A stretch of 64,000 nt of DNA, taken from contig OZ025673.1 of NCBI GenBank assembly GCA_964019335.1, forward strand, positions 372,001 through 436,000, read 5' to 3'. The position numbers and the translations under genes were made by a program. Below the pieces are notes generated by a model, which was not told the DNA's origin, searched no databases, and worked only from the letters and a program-made list of their open reading frames with translations. Each line of letters begins with the position of its first letter. Position 1 is the stretch's first letter. This stretch comes from Diplonema japonicum (taxonomy: Eukaryota; Euglenozoa; Diplonemea; Diplonemida; Diplonemidae). Shown here piece after piece: positions 46,492 through 55,686 of the stretch.

Positions 46492-47468
46492 CTACTCTTC
46501 GACATCGGAAGAGGTGACGCCCGCTCTCCCTGGGAGGACCGATGTGGGGCGGCCTCCTTCGGACGGTGTTGCTTCCCCGTAATACTGTGTTGGGGGTTGT
46601 TTTGAGGGTGCGTATAAAAAAAAAAAAAAGAAATGTATACCTGTTCGTCGAAAACGGCAAAGGTCTCGTATTCTAAAAGTGCACGGTACGCCCTCCCTTC
46701 TCTCCTGTACGCGACCGCCCAGAAGAACGCGAAGATAGAGATAGAAAGGCCAAGGGCGTAGAGGGTCCAGCGGAGTGAGTCGGTGATCCATTTCAATCTT
46801 CTGATGAAGAAGCGTGCCTTCTTCGCCTCCCAAGGGGTCATTGCGTTCTCGTGAAAATCGATCTGCTCAAGGAAGGCATTGCGGTAAGACGCCCTCTCGA
46901 CTGGGGGCAGGAACATCTGTACCCTTGAGAGGCATATGTATGTCCATGGTGTTGCAGAGCCTTTTTTCTCCAACATGTTTCCGAAGATTTTAGCAGGTGT
47001 CTCCAAAGAAGGGTATTCGTGAGCCAGGGTATTGTACACCATAAGGTTGTAGGCTTTGTGCTCGGTTTTGTAGAAGTCCGGGTGTGCCTCCATTTTATGA
47101 AAGATTTCAACGATCTCTTTTGTTACCCGCCGACCCCTCTTGATTTCTGTCAACAGGTCCATGCACAAGACAGCGCAATCCATGTCGTTAACATGCATCG
47201 TCGAACCCGTCTTTTGCACCAGCACCCTAACGTTGTCTAAGTCGCGGAACCTCATGACAGGGTCCTTTGGGACCTCTGGGGCGTTCATCAGCTGGTTGAA
47301 GGTGACGAAGGGGACCTTCTCCACCACTGCTGTACTGTCCGTCTTCCCATCGATCAACTTCGTCCCCTCGTCCACCACTTGATTTTGAAGCAGCCTCAGG
47401 TAATTCTCGTATGACGCTGCCGAGTGCCACCTCCGCGACATCCGCAGTGTAGATTTTACAATAGGCAT
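46492..47468 (-). CDS. Probable mitochondrial protein with one C-terminal membrane span
   Basis: 306 aa from two exons: 47468-46641 and 46584-46492; intron GTATAC...AACACAG. N-terminus MPIVKSTLRMSRRWHSA is basic and Ser-rich, a likely mitochondrial presequence. The helical middle with YNLMVYNTLAHEYPS and TPAKIFGNMLEK is reminiscent of PPR-type helix pairs but too short to call. One membrane span follows (TLYALGLSISIFAFFWAVAY), then an acidic tail. Function unknown; it may be a lineage-specific inner-membrane subunit. Confidence 0.65.
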
Positions 47469-47630
47469 TCTTTCCTGCCTTTCCTTCTCCCCTGTCCCCT
47501 TCCTGTTTTTCTTTGTGAAACACAAAGAAAAAAAAAAAGAAAGCGGTATAAAAAAAAAAAAAAAAAAAGACAAAAAGTAGATGCGAAATATTTTTCTTCT
47601 CCTTGTTTTTTTTTTCCCCCTCCACCTCTC

Positions 47631-49124
47631 TCACGCTTGCTCGCGCAGTCTGTCGAGGACGCTCCATGGAAACCTGTTCTCGGGATCGATCTCGGCTTTG
47701 TACCTTTTGTACACCTCGAGCTGCTCTTTATAATACCCACCCATCCGTTTCAAGGCTTCTCCGTCAGAAGGCTCTATTTTAGCCCAATGCGGAACAGCTT
47801 TGTACCGTTCCTGGATGGGTCCAGTGAGATCACGGAAAGAACTAAACGCGGAAGTGATGGCACGGCGGTCGGATCCTGGTGGGAGGTACATGATGATGCC
47901 GACCCATGTGAAGTATTCATCAGGGTCTTTAGAGTAAGCAGGCGATAGTAAAGATGTAGAAGAGGACGTGAAACGGACCTCAATGGGGGAAGGGGCGGGG
48001 ATTTTGTTGGATTCAATGACCTGAAGGAGTTCGTTTAAGAAGCCTACATCGCTCCCTGTAGGGGCGGTGGGGGCCCCTGACGGTACGCACACTTCGTACA
48101 CCCATTGATGCCCACCACAGTCGAAGCCCAGCACATCGAAGGAGTCGGCAACACGTGACCCAGTACTTAGCGACCAGTACTCGGCCTCTGCCTTGTTGAC
48201 TTTTTTCACGTATTCATACTCCGTGGTGTGTTGACTCAGTGCTTCGCCTCTGTACTGTGAGAAGCTTGCACCTTCGTCTAGAGCCTTCCCCAGCAGGTTC
48301 TTGAATGGCTTCAGAGCATCAGGCCCTTCAGGAACATCCCATTCCTTGAGACTCTCCTCCGTGGGGTCAGCAGTGACAACCACGACCTTGTCCTCAGTTG
48401 GGATGTACATGTACTTGAGGTGCTTGTGTGTTCTCAGCCGGGCATAGTGGTGGCGGTGTGCCTCAGCGCGTGTTTCGACCAAGATAGTCTCCTTAAGGCG
48501 GTGGCTTGGTGCGCATTGCAGCTCCAGTTCCGTTACAACCCCCAAGGTACCACAGCATACCTTGGCTAGGCTGAACAGAACTGGGTTTTTGTCTCGTGAA
48601 AGATGGTGTTCTCCACTTGGCGTGGCGATCTTCAGGGATATGATCTGCTCGTCGACAGTAGGGAGGGCGGCTCCGGTGCCGTGTGCTGCTACTTGCGTCC
48701 AGCCTGCAATCTCCTGGTCGGTGATCGAAGAGAAATTCTGTAAAGTCATTTTCTTCTCGCTTAAAAAATCCTGGATGGTCCGCACAGTGCAACCTGCCTG
48801 TACAATGACTGTGTGCTTGGTGTTGTCGTAGCTAATGATGCCGTCCATCTCAGACAGGCTAACGGCACTGACATCGCCCGACTCTGGGAAAGCAAGCCCG
48901 TTGGGTGACAGCCCGGACCCCACTGCTCTAAGCTTTTTTCCGCTTTCCACCAACCTTCTCACCTCCTCTGCTGTTTTAGGTCTTTCGACTACCGCATGAC
49001 ACTTGTGTGTCTCTGAGAAGTTATGAAGTTCCTCGAGCACCTTCGGCCTCGTAAAGTACCAGCCTGTTCCACACCCCCCTAAGATTGCTGCAGCCCGACC
49101 AACTTGCACCTTTGCTGAAGACAT
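47631..49124 (-). CDS. GLDH: L-galactono-1,4-lactone dehydrogenase
   Basis: 497 aa, single exon. VGSGLSPNGLAF and QVAAHGTGAALPTVDEQ match the FAD-binding PCMH region of plant galactonolactone dehydrogenase. The Leu in GSGLSPNG stands where gulonolactone and arabinonolactone oxidases have the His that binds FAD covalently, so FAD is probably bound loosely, as in plants. LCTG-type C-terminal ALO features (FDCGGHQWVYEVCVP) are present. The enzyme makes ascorbate at the mitochondrial inner membrane and passes electrons to cytochrome c in plants. The N-terminal stretch with AAAILGGCGTGWYF may be an anchor. Start at 49124 gives the best N-terminus. Confidence 0.9.
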   Translation of the reverse strand: MSSAKVQVGRAAAILGGCGTGWYFTRPKVLEELHNFSETHKCHAVVERPKTAEEVRRLVESGKKLRAVGSGLSPNGLAFPESGDVSAVSLSEMDGIISYDNTKHTVIVQAGCTVRTIQDFLSEKKMTLQNFSSITDQEIAGWTQVAAHGTGAALPTVDEQIISLKIATPSGEHHLSRDKNPVLFSLAKVCCGTLGVVTELELQCAPSHRLKETILVETRAEAHRHHYARLRTHKHLKYMYIPTEDKVVVVTADPTEESLKEWDVPEGPDALKPFKNLLGKALDEGASFSQYRGEALSQHTTEYEYVKKVNKAEAEYWSLSTGSRVADSFDVLGFDCGGHQWVYEVCVPSGAPTAPTGSDVGFLNELLQVIESNKIPAPSPIEVRFTSSSTSLLSPAYSKDPDEYFTWVGIIMYLPPGSDRRAITSAFSSFRDLTGPIQERYKAVPHWAKIEPSDGEALKRMGGYYKEQLEVYKRYKAEIDPENRFPWSVLDRLREQA

Positions 49125-49553
49125 TCTTTCCCCCTCCTCTTTCTTCCTTTTTTTTTTTTTTGAAATTGTTATTTTAGCAGGGGGGGGGGGATAGACAAAC
49201 GTAACGGACACGGAAGAAGAAAAAAAAAAGAAGAAGAAGAAACTAAAAAAAGAATTGCCACTTGAGAGGACAGACTCGATGCTCGTTGTGGCGTGAATTG
49301 CTATTTGCAGGGACGTAGCACGCGGTCCTTTGGTGACTTCACCCTCTCTTGGTTCTATAGAGGGGATCGTCGTTCTGCTCCGCGGTGCCGACCAGTAAAT
49401 TATTGTTTTTTTTACACTCCAAGAGCGTTCTCGCCTTGTAATCGAAGGCCAGCTCTACCGTTGAAAAAGAAGAAAAAAACGAAGGGGGGGGGGGGATTTG
49501 GGGGGCTTTTTTTTCATATGTTCCGTCGATCCTTCATGACAGAGATATAGTTT

Positions 49554-49584
<31 letters not shown>

Positions 49585-50429
49585 GATTTTTCTTTACAAG
49601 TACATTTTTTTTGTTTTGACAAAATAAAAAAAATAAAAATAGAATTCCATGACATGATGGAGAGAAGCCAGGAAGCTAGCAGCAACGAACCAAAAAAAAA
49701 AAAGAAAAAAGAAGAAACATAAAAGATAAGGAGGCCAGTGTTTGGAGACGCCCCCTACGGTGGCGCACCTCGGCCGAGCTGTTGCTTCTAAAGAAAAAGG
49801 GGGAGGGGGAGTAAGTCAAGACAAGAAATTGTACGAAGCCGAAATTTAAAAGAGAAGAGGCACCGAAGGTTATGTTATGCACCAGGTGCATTGTAAAGCG
49901 CGATAAGCCAGGAGAATAATAAGAAATAGTCCTAATAGCATCCTGTCTTAGTGATCGTTTTTTTTTTTTTTTTTTTTTATTTGCTTGTTCTTTTAATTTC
50001 TATTTTGTACTTTTGAACCCCACACCTCCCTTTTTTATTTCTTTAAAGAAAACAAGAAATATTATTAAATTTATGAACTCGTTCGGACGAAAGGAAGAAA
50101 AGAGAAAAAAAAAAAAAAAAAGGTAACCTTTTCTTTTTCTTCTTTTCTTTCTTTTTTTTTTTGTTCCCCCAAAGCGGGACGAGCTCACAATATCATACCT
50201 TCCCTATTTTCTTTTTCCCTTTCTTTTCCGCGTTCCCCCCCACCAAAAAAAAAAAAACCAAAAAGACGATTTAAGGGCAAATCCCACGTGAAGACTCACC
50301 CTTAAAAAAAACATTCAAAATAAACAAAAAAAAAGCGTGTATAAAAAACTTTTTTTTATGACTTGTGTGGGGGGGGGTTTTTTTTTTTTGTTCACACGAG
50401 TCAAAATTGTGCTATGAATCATAGAAGTG
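49125..50429. other. 1.3-kb spacer with one exon-like segment
   Basis: Mostly runs of A, T, C and G. The segment 49339-49461 (minus) has a coding-like open frame (TVELAFDYKARTLLE start, stop at 49339) preceded by a pyrimidine tract and GGTAG. No partner exon can be placed. Copies of two dispersed motifs lie at 49728-49757 and 50271-50310. Confidence 0.4.
50271..50310. repeat. Dispersed motif with TTAAGGG...CCCTTAA ends
   Basis: TTAAGGGCAAATCCCACGTG then AAGACTCACCCTTAA: the ends are perfect inverted 7-mers. Related partial copies lie near 7290, 29793 and 39788, each sharing GGCAAATCCCACTT-like text. Unexplained small repeat. Confidence 0.45.
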
Positions 50430-51473
50430 TTACTGCTGCTTAGTCGGCAACACGTTTTTGGCACTATTGTACATTTTGGAAAATTTCGCTTTGAACGAGA
50501 ACGGAGCGGGTGAAACAGGTGCCGGACCGTCACCGTCTACCTTCATTTGGATCATCTGGGCAAGCCCGTTGCTGATGTACAGCTCGAACTTCTCTGTGAG
50601 CCTTTTCAACTCTATCCTTTCGTTTTCATTCAGAACAGGTTTGTGATCAAGGTCCCTCTTTCGCATATCATCATCTCTTGTCCACTCACCAGGGTCCGCT
50701 CGCTGACAAGAAGGCGAAGGCGGCGCAGGCGTACCCGGTGTCATCTGCCTCAACCCCTCTTCAATAAACTGATTGAAACCTTCCTGCAACCGTGCAAGCT
50801 CTAACCGTTCATCATCTGTCGGTTCCGCTTTCGAAGTCAGCTCCCGAACCCTATTGTCCTCCTCTCTCGACCATGTAGCTGTTGTTGTTGTTGTTGTTGC
50901 TGTTGCGGTTGCAACTGAATCCCTTTTAACTGGTAGAAGCGAACTTGTCACCTTTCGCAATGCCTTCCACCCCCTGCTGGTGGGTGGTGGGGCTGCTTGC
51001 GCTTGATGCGCTTCGAACACAGGTGAAAGGATGTTGAACTCCGCCAGCTCTTCTTTCACAAATACATTGCCCATCGCTCGCTTGGAGACCAATTTCCTGT
51101 AGAGATCCTCCGCCTCCTGTTTCAAAGGGTTCTCTGCAGCACAGACCCTACACTGTAGTGTTCTACGGGGGTTGTCGAACCGGCACTGTTTGCATAGCCA
51201 CGGCATGCACACTTCTCCCGCCAAGCTTGCTGCCACCTTCACCTTGACATCCAAGCATACAGTTGTTCCCGCGTCTTTCATCACGTCGCTGTACGTATCC
51301 CTGTTGTCTATAACTTTACCATCTATTTTCCAAATGTACATTCCCACCTCTAGTCCTGACTCCGCTGCGCTGCCGCCTGGTTTCACTTTTTTCACATCGA
51401 GGTCCGGTCCTATCGCGATCCCAAGCCTACCATCCTTCTGTGCAATCACCATTTGTCTTGTGTCATACGCCAT
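50430..51473 (-). CDS. PDZ plus RanBP2-type zinc-finger protein
   Basis: 347 aa, single exon. The ATG lies 17 nt after ACTTCAG and a long pyrimidine tract, a clear splice acceptor. Residues 1-75 form a PDZ-like domain: GRLGIAIGPDLDVKKVKPGG, then SAAESGLEVGMYI. Next is a RanBP2-type zinc finger, W-L-C-KQ-C, ten residues, C-RV-C, which in other proteins binds ubiquitin or RNA. The C-terminal half has two related helical segments (WSREEDNRVRELTSKAEPTD and WTRDDDMRKRDLDHK) that look like an internal duplication. Probably an adaptor. Confidence 0.75.
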   Translation of the reverse strand: MAYDTRQMVIAQKDGRLGIAIGPDLDVKKVKPGGSAAESGLEVGMYIWKIDGKVIDNRDTYSDVMKDAGTTVCLDVKVKVAASLAGEVCMPWLCKQCRFDNPRRTLQCRVCAAENPLKQEAEDLYRKLVSKRAMGNVFVKEELAEFNILSPVFEAHQAQAAPPPTSRGWKALRKVTSSLLPVKRDSVATATATTTTTTATWSREEDNRVRELTSKAEPTDDERLELARLQEGFNQFIEEGLRQMTPGTPAPPSPSCQRADPGEWTRDDDMRKRDLDHKPVLNENERIELKRLTEKFELYISNGLAQMIQMKVDGDGPAPVSPAPFSFKAKFSKMYNSAKNVLPTKQQ

Positions 51474-51600
51474 CGAAGGGCTCCCCCTTCTGAAGTAGGT
51501 TTGGAGGAATGAGAAGGGGGGGAAAAAAAAAGGGGGTGTTTGAATTAAGAATCGTGTTTTTTTTTTCTTCTTCTTCTTTTTTTTGCATGTAAACGCAACA

Positions 51601-53526
51601 TTATTTCTTCTTTTTCTGCGGTTCGCCGTACCGTCTTTGCAAAACAAGCTTCGCGCCTGAGACAAGGTCGCCCACGGGGTAAGGCTTCTCCCATTTGATG
51701 TTAGGGTCCCTGGGATCGTTTCCAAGGAAGATGTTGAGCCAGAGGTGGATATCCTCTTCAGGACGATGGGGGTCGAGAGCGAGCACTTGCTGCTTGATAG
51801 CGATGGGGGTGCAGTACCCATCCTGCTGTGCTGCGTCAATGGCATCAGACAGGGATGACATGAAAATGGCAACTTCTTCCAAGTGCTGATCTCTTAGGGC
51901 CTCCACAAAGCTCATCTGGTTACCTTCGTTATCTTGCTGGAAGAGGTCCATCCATGGAACAGCACACGATCCGTACACACCTTCCTTGTCAGTGAGAATT
52001 TGTATGTCACGCTGCAACGCCAGCCGGATAGACTCTACCTGGTCCTGGCTCTTGGTGTGAAAGAATTTTGAGACCTCCTCCATGATTGTGTCAAAGGGCA
52101 GACAGTCCAACAGATCTAGTGTGACGCCCTGCTCACGCCACGATTCGACTATCTCGTCAGGCAAATCTACCAGGTTCAACACCTTCTTGAACTTATGCAG
52201 CATCACCGTTTGGTCCAGGAACACCTCTTCAGGAAGGTTTCCGTTCAGAACCTCGTAGAACATTTCAACGTCCGCGTCGTACTTAAACCGCCCCATGGCG
52301 TCTACAAGGGAGTACGCCCACTCGGTCGCGTTTAGCCACCTCTCGCAGATGTATGAATGGAAGAATTCTTGGAAGGGGCACCTTGCGTATTCGTAGTACA
52401 GAACGTTTCCGTAGTCGAAGTGGTCCGTCAGCTCGTTCCGCGTGACGCAGCGTAGTGCAACAGCAGCCGCCTTCCCACCCACGATGCCTGGTTTAGCGAT
52501 GTCAGGGAGGTCTTCGTGCAGAGCGTGAAGAATGTATCGCGACACCCACATCTCTTGAATAATCTTCTCCAGCATGCCCTTCGAGATGAACAGGTTTCGA
52601 ACTCTCCCTGTGAACCGCATGTATACAGGAACAGAGGAATTGACGCCCAACCCGCGAAGGTAAGGCCTTGCTGTATTGCTCTCATTGGTGTTGTTCTTCA
52701 CCTGTTCGTCAGAAGAATATTGGGCGTACAGTTCAGTGAGGAGATCGGCGAGCTGTCCGCTGCGACGGGAGGAGAGGATACGCCGTTCTTCTTCAAGAAG
52801 ACGGTTTTTCTCACGCGACTTGGCAAGAAGCGCTTCCAGGTTACGTGTTCTGGCGCAGGCCTCTTCGAGGTTATTGCTGCACTCATCCATTTTTACAATC
52901 AGCCGTTCCGCTAGTTGTGTTGAGTTGGACAGAACGGATTTTTCGATTTTACGTTCTTTACTAAGCTGGTGGGTGGTGCGCATTAAAGTGTCTATCTTGT
53001 CTTCGCTTGTACGGAGCTTCTCCCCGCACCTTTCTGTGAGGAGAACGAGCTCTTTGATCTTCTTTTGTTTTCGTTGATTTTCTTCGAAGAGCCAATCGCG
53101 TTCCTTCACCACTCGTTGGTAATCCGCACCGTCACGCTGCATAGCCCAGTACAAATCGTTCGCCTTGCGCAGGTTCTCGTTAGCTTGCTCGCACTTCTTC
53201 TTCGTGTAGTTTATCGATCTCTTGAACACGCGTAGTTCCGTCCCTCGTTTTTCTCGATCCTTGAAAAACATTTTATGCTGCACCCGGTGCTCTCTGGGGA
53301 GCGATCTGATGTCATTACTGTTCACCTCCCACACCACCCGCTTGTCACTCTTCAGTGTAAATGAGTACTGCACCCCAGGTAGCTCCTCAATGTGCAACGT
53401 CGCAAAGTACTCCCAAGCTGCATTGAACAATTGCAGCCTGGCTTCTAATAAACTATCACTCTCCAGAGGTTTTTCCTCAACCACTTCTGCGGTAACCTGG
53501 AGCTGTGGGAGGCTCATTTTATTCAT
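51601..53526 (-). CDS. Coiled-coil protein, possibly ciliary
   Basis: 641 aa, single exon. The ATG at 53526 follows CTCCTCCAAAG and an A tract. Residues 90-290 form a long coiled coil. The C-terminal 330 aa are a compact helical region with WVSRYILHALHEDLP and YYEYARCPFQEFFHSY. That arrangement recalls ciliary coiled-coil proteins with a helical C-terminal domain, but I cannot match it to a named family. It ends in a basic PQKKKK. Well supported as a gene; function unknown. Confidence 0.75.
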   Translation of the reverse strand: MNKMSLPQLQVTAEVVEEKPLESDSLLEARLQLFNAAWEYFATLHIEELPGVQYSFTLKSDKRVVWEVNSNDIRSLPREHRVQHKMFFKDREKRGTELRVFKRSINYTKKKCEQANENLRKANDLYWAMQRDGADYQRVVKERDWLFEENQRKQKKIKELVLLTERCGEKLRTSEDKIDTLMRTTHQLSKERKIEKSVLSNSTQLAERLIVKMDECSNNLEEACARTRNLEALLAKSREKNRLLEEERRILSSRRSGQLADLLTELYAQYSSDEQVKNNTNESNTARPYLRGLGVNSSVPVYMRFTGRVRNLFISKGMLEKIIQEMWVSRYILHALHEDLPDIAKPGIVGGKAAAVALRCVTRNELTDHFDYGNVLYYEYARCPFQEFFHSYICERWLNATEWAYSLVDAMGRFKYDADVEMFYEVLNGNLPEEVFLDQTVMLHKFKKVLNLVDLPDEIVESWREQGVTLDLLDCLPFDTIMEEVSKFFHTKSQDQVESIRLALQRDIQILTDKEGVYGSCAVPWMDLFQQDNEGNQMSFVEALRDQHLEEVAIFMSSLSDAIDAAQQDGYCTPIAIKQQVLALDPHRPEEDIHLWLNIFLGNDPRDPNIKWEKPYPVGDLVSGAKLVLQRRYGEPQKKKK

Positions 53527-53608
53527 TTTTTTTTTTCTTTGGAGGAGAAAGCGTGAAGAGGGGTAGAATATGAACTTGAAAAAGAGAAGAAAAGAAAAAC
53601 ACGGGGAA

Positions 53609-53645
<37 letters not shown>

Positions 53646-54077
53646 AAAACTGTTTTTTTTTTTCTTTTTTTCTTTTTTCCCGTCCCTTACTCGGAGGGTA
53701 GTATAGATAATCATCAGGCACCCTCTTCTTTTCCCCATTTTTTCTCTCCTCCCTACATTCCTCCGAAAGTGTAGGTAGAACAAGAAAAAAAGGTGGGGGG
53801 GGAGGGGAGGGGATACAGTTGAGTAAATAACATGGTTTACGAGGCAACCAAAGCAAAAAAAAAGGGAGTGTGCCAACACACACTTGTCAGCTTCTTCTTT
53901 TTCTACGGTCTACTATTTCTTTTAGATGTCCCCCCCCCCCCCCCCCCCCCCGTGCATCATGAGACTCTCCATTTCTCTTATACAAATAAAAAACTTTTTT
54001 CACCCAGAAAACACCTCAAGTTAAGTAACACAACGTAAAGTAAGTAACTTTTCTTTTTTTTTTCCCCTCCCCACCCT
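53527..54077. other. Homopolymer spacer
   Basis: Long A run near 53610-53643 and a C run near 53932-53951. Low-complexity frames only. Confidence 0.5.
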
Positions 54078-55515
54078 TTAAGCCCGGTCCTCAACTCTGA
54101 CTTGCTGGATGTACTCAGAGAAAGATGAAACCGTGTTCACATCCACTGTTTCCCAGTCCTCTTTGACCACCCAGAGGTTGTACTTTTGCGCGAGTTTCAT
54201 TTTTGCGCCACCCTGCTTGGCAGGTTCGAAACAATGTGATACAAAAGAATGGGTCAACATGTTTGTCTCGCTGTATTCATCGCATTTCCGAGGGAAGGTA
54301 TGGTGGGGCAACAAGGCAACCCGAAGACCTTTTTTTTTTTTTTGTTTTTTTTTTTATTTGTTCACCCCTTCCCCACCCTTTACCTTTATTCGTCTCACCA
54401 AAGTTTGGCACTCGCGCCTTCTCAAATTCCATCTTCAAACCTGCGTCAGTCACCCCCTCCCAACGAACGTCAGCTATATCCAACGCTTGGTTGACACCGA
54501 TTTGATCGTCGCCCGACGTCTCGATCATTTGATTGACAGAAGAGGTGAAACGCTGTGTGGCCTTGGTGGCTCTCCAGTACGAGAACCCCATGCACAATGC
54601 AGCCCCCCATTTCGAGCTTTGCACTTCTGTAATAGATGTGTACGGGTGGTTGTACTTCCATCTCATACCAGGAAAGCTTCCCCTCTGTGACACGATGTCT
54701 GCTGTCTTTTCGTACTCCTGCAGCACCGGCATGGGGTTCCGGACGAACAATGCATCCAGATCGGACATGAGCACGTGGACATTCTTGTTCAGGAGCCTCA
54801 GGAGAAGCTTCCATCGGGCAAACCATATTGTGTCCGTGGTGCGCTGTGGTTTTTTTTTATTAAAAGAAAAAAAAAAAAAATAAAGTGGTGTCGGTACCTT
54901 CAAATGGATTTCCGATGCACTGTTGGCCCTCACGTTGTAGCTCCCGCTGCATTTGTAACAGGTTCTTGTTCCTTTGTTCCACGTGATTGCCTTGCAATCT
55001 TGGTCCTGTTCACAGGCCTGTTTGCACGCGGGTAAGGAAGAGTCTATGGTTGGCTGCTGGCCTGGTGAGGTACAGTTGTTTTCACCCCCCGTCGACCATG
55101 CACCTTGTTTCCATCCTGTGAGAATGTAGGCGCAACGGGACTTGTGTTGTGCGAACCACTTCGCGAGGCCGGTGTCAAGACATACAATGGCGTAGTTTGT
55201 GATACCGAGTTTTTCGACCTGCGCCACCCAGTTGACCATCGAGTCGATGTACTTGGAATTCGCAAAGGTGAGGATCACCGTCCCGTTCTCAGCCTTGTCG
55301 ATGATGCCCTTCAAAGACCCTGCCCGCAGCTCTAGCCCCTGTCCCACAGGCATCTCCTTCTCCCCGTATTGATCCTGCTGTACCTCGCCGCACTCCTTCA
55401 CTGCGTCCACTGTGTTTACCTCCTTCACCATCAGCAGCTTCGTCAGCATCGCCCCTATCACGTACGCCAACCCCACATGAATCCACCTCGGGTTAAGCCC
55501 ATTGTTGGTAGACAT
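54078..55515 (-). CDS. Type II membrane glycosyltransferase (GT77-like) with a Cys-rich insert
   Basis: 442 aa from three exons: 55515-54898, 54843-54384 and 54328-54078; introns GTACCG...CCACAG and GTAAAG...AAAAG. The ATG is 10 nt after TTGCAACAG. A single span (VGLAYVIGAMLTKLLMV, about residues 13-30) gives a type II topology. The catalytic part has VHVLMSDLDALFVRNP, with DLD as the metal-binding DxD motif, and fits the nucleotide-diphospho-sugar transferase family (GT77, arabinosyl/xylosyl/galactosyltransferase type). An insert (CKQACEQDQDCKAITW, CYKC) resembles a PAN/apple domain. Likely Golgi and protein or wall glycosylation. Confidence 0.8.
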
Positions 55516-55686
55516 CACTACCTACCTGTTGCAAAGCTTTTGTGTGGGGAAACGATAAGGAAAAGAGATTTGACACGATAATACATCAAGGGAGAAACAA
55601 AGGGGGGGGGGGGGGGGGGGGGTGGTTCTATAGATCTACGGGGGAGGGAAATGAGGGTAAAGGGAAAAGATATCGCTTTTCTAAGT
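55516..55686. other. Short spacer with a 20-G run
   Basis: About 20 consecutive G at 55602-55621. No gene. Confidence 0.5.

Noticed and set aside
49420-49470. tRNA-like stem GCCTT-CGATTAC-AAGGC on the minus strand
   Set aside because: No T arm or acceptor stem, the loop lacks U33, and the segment fits a protein-coding frame better.
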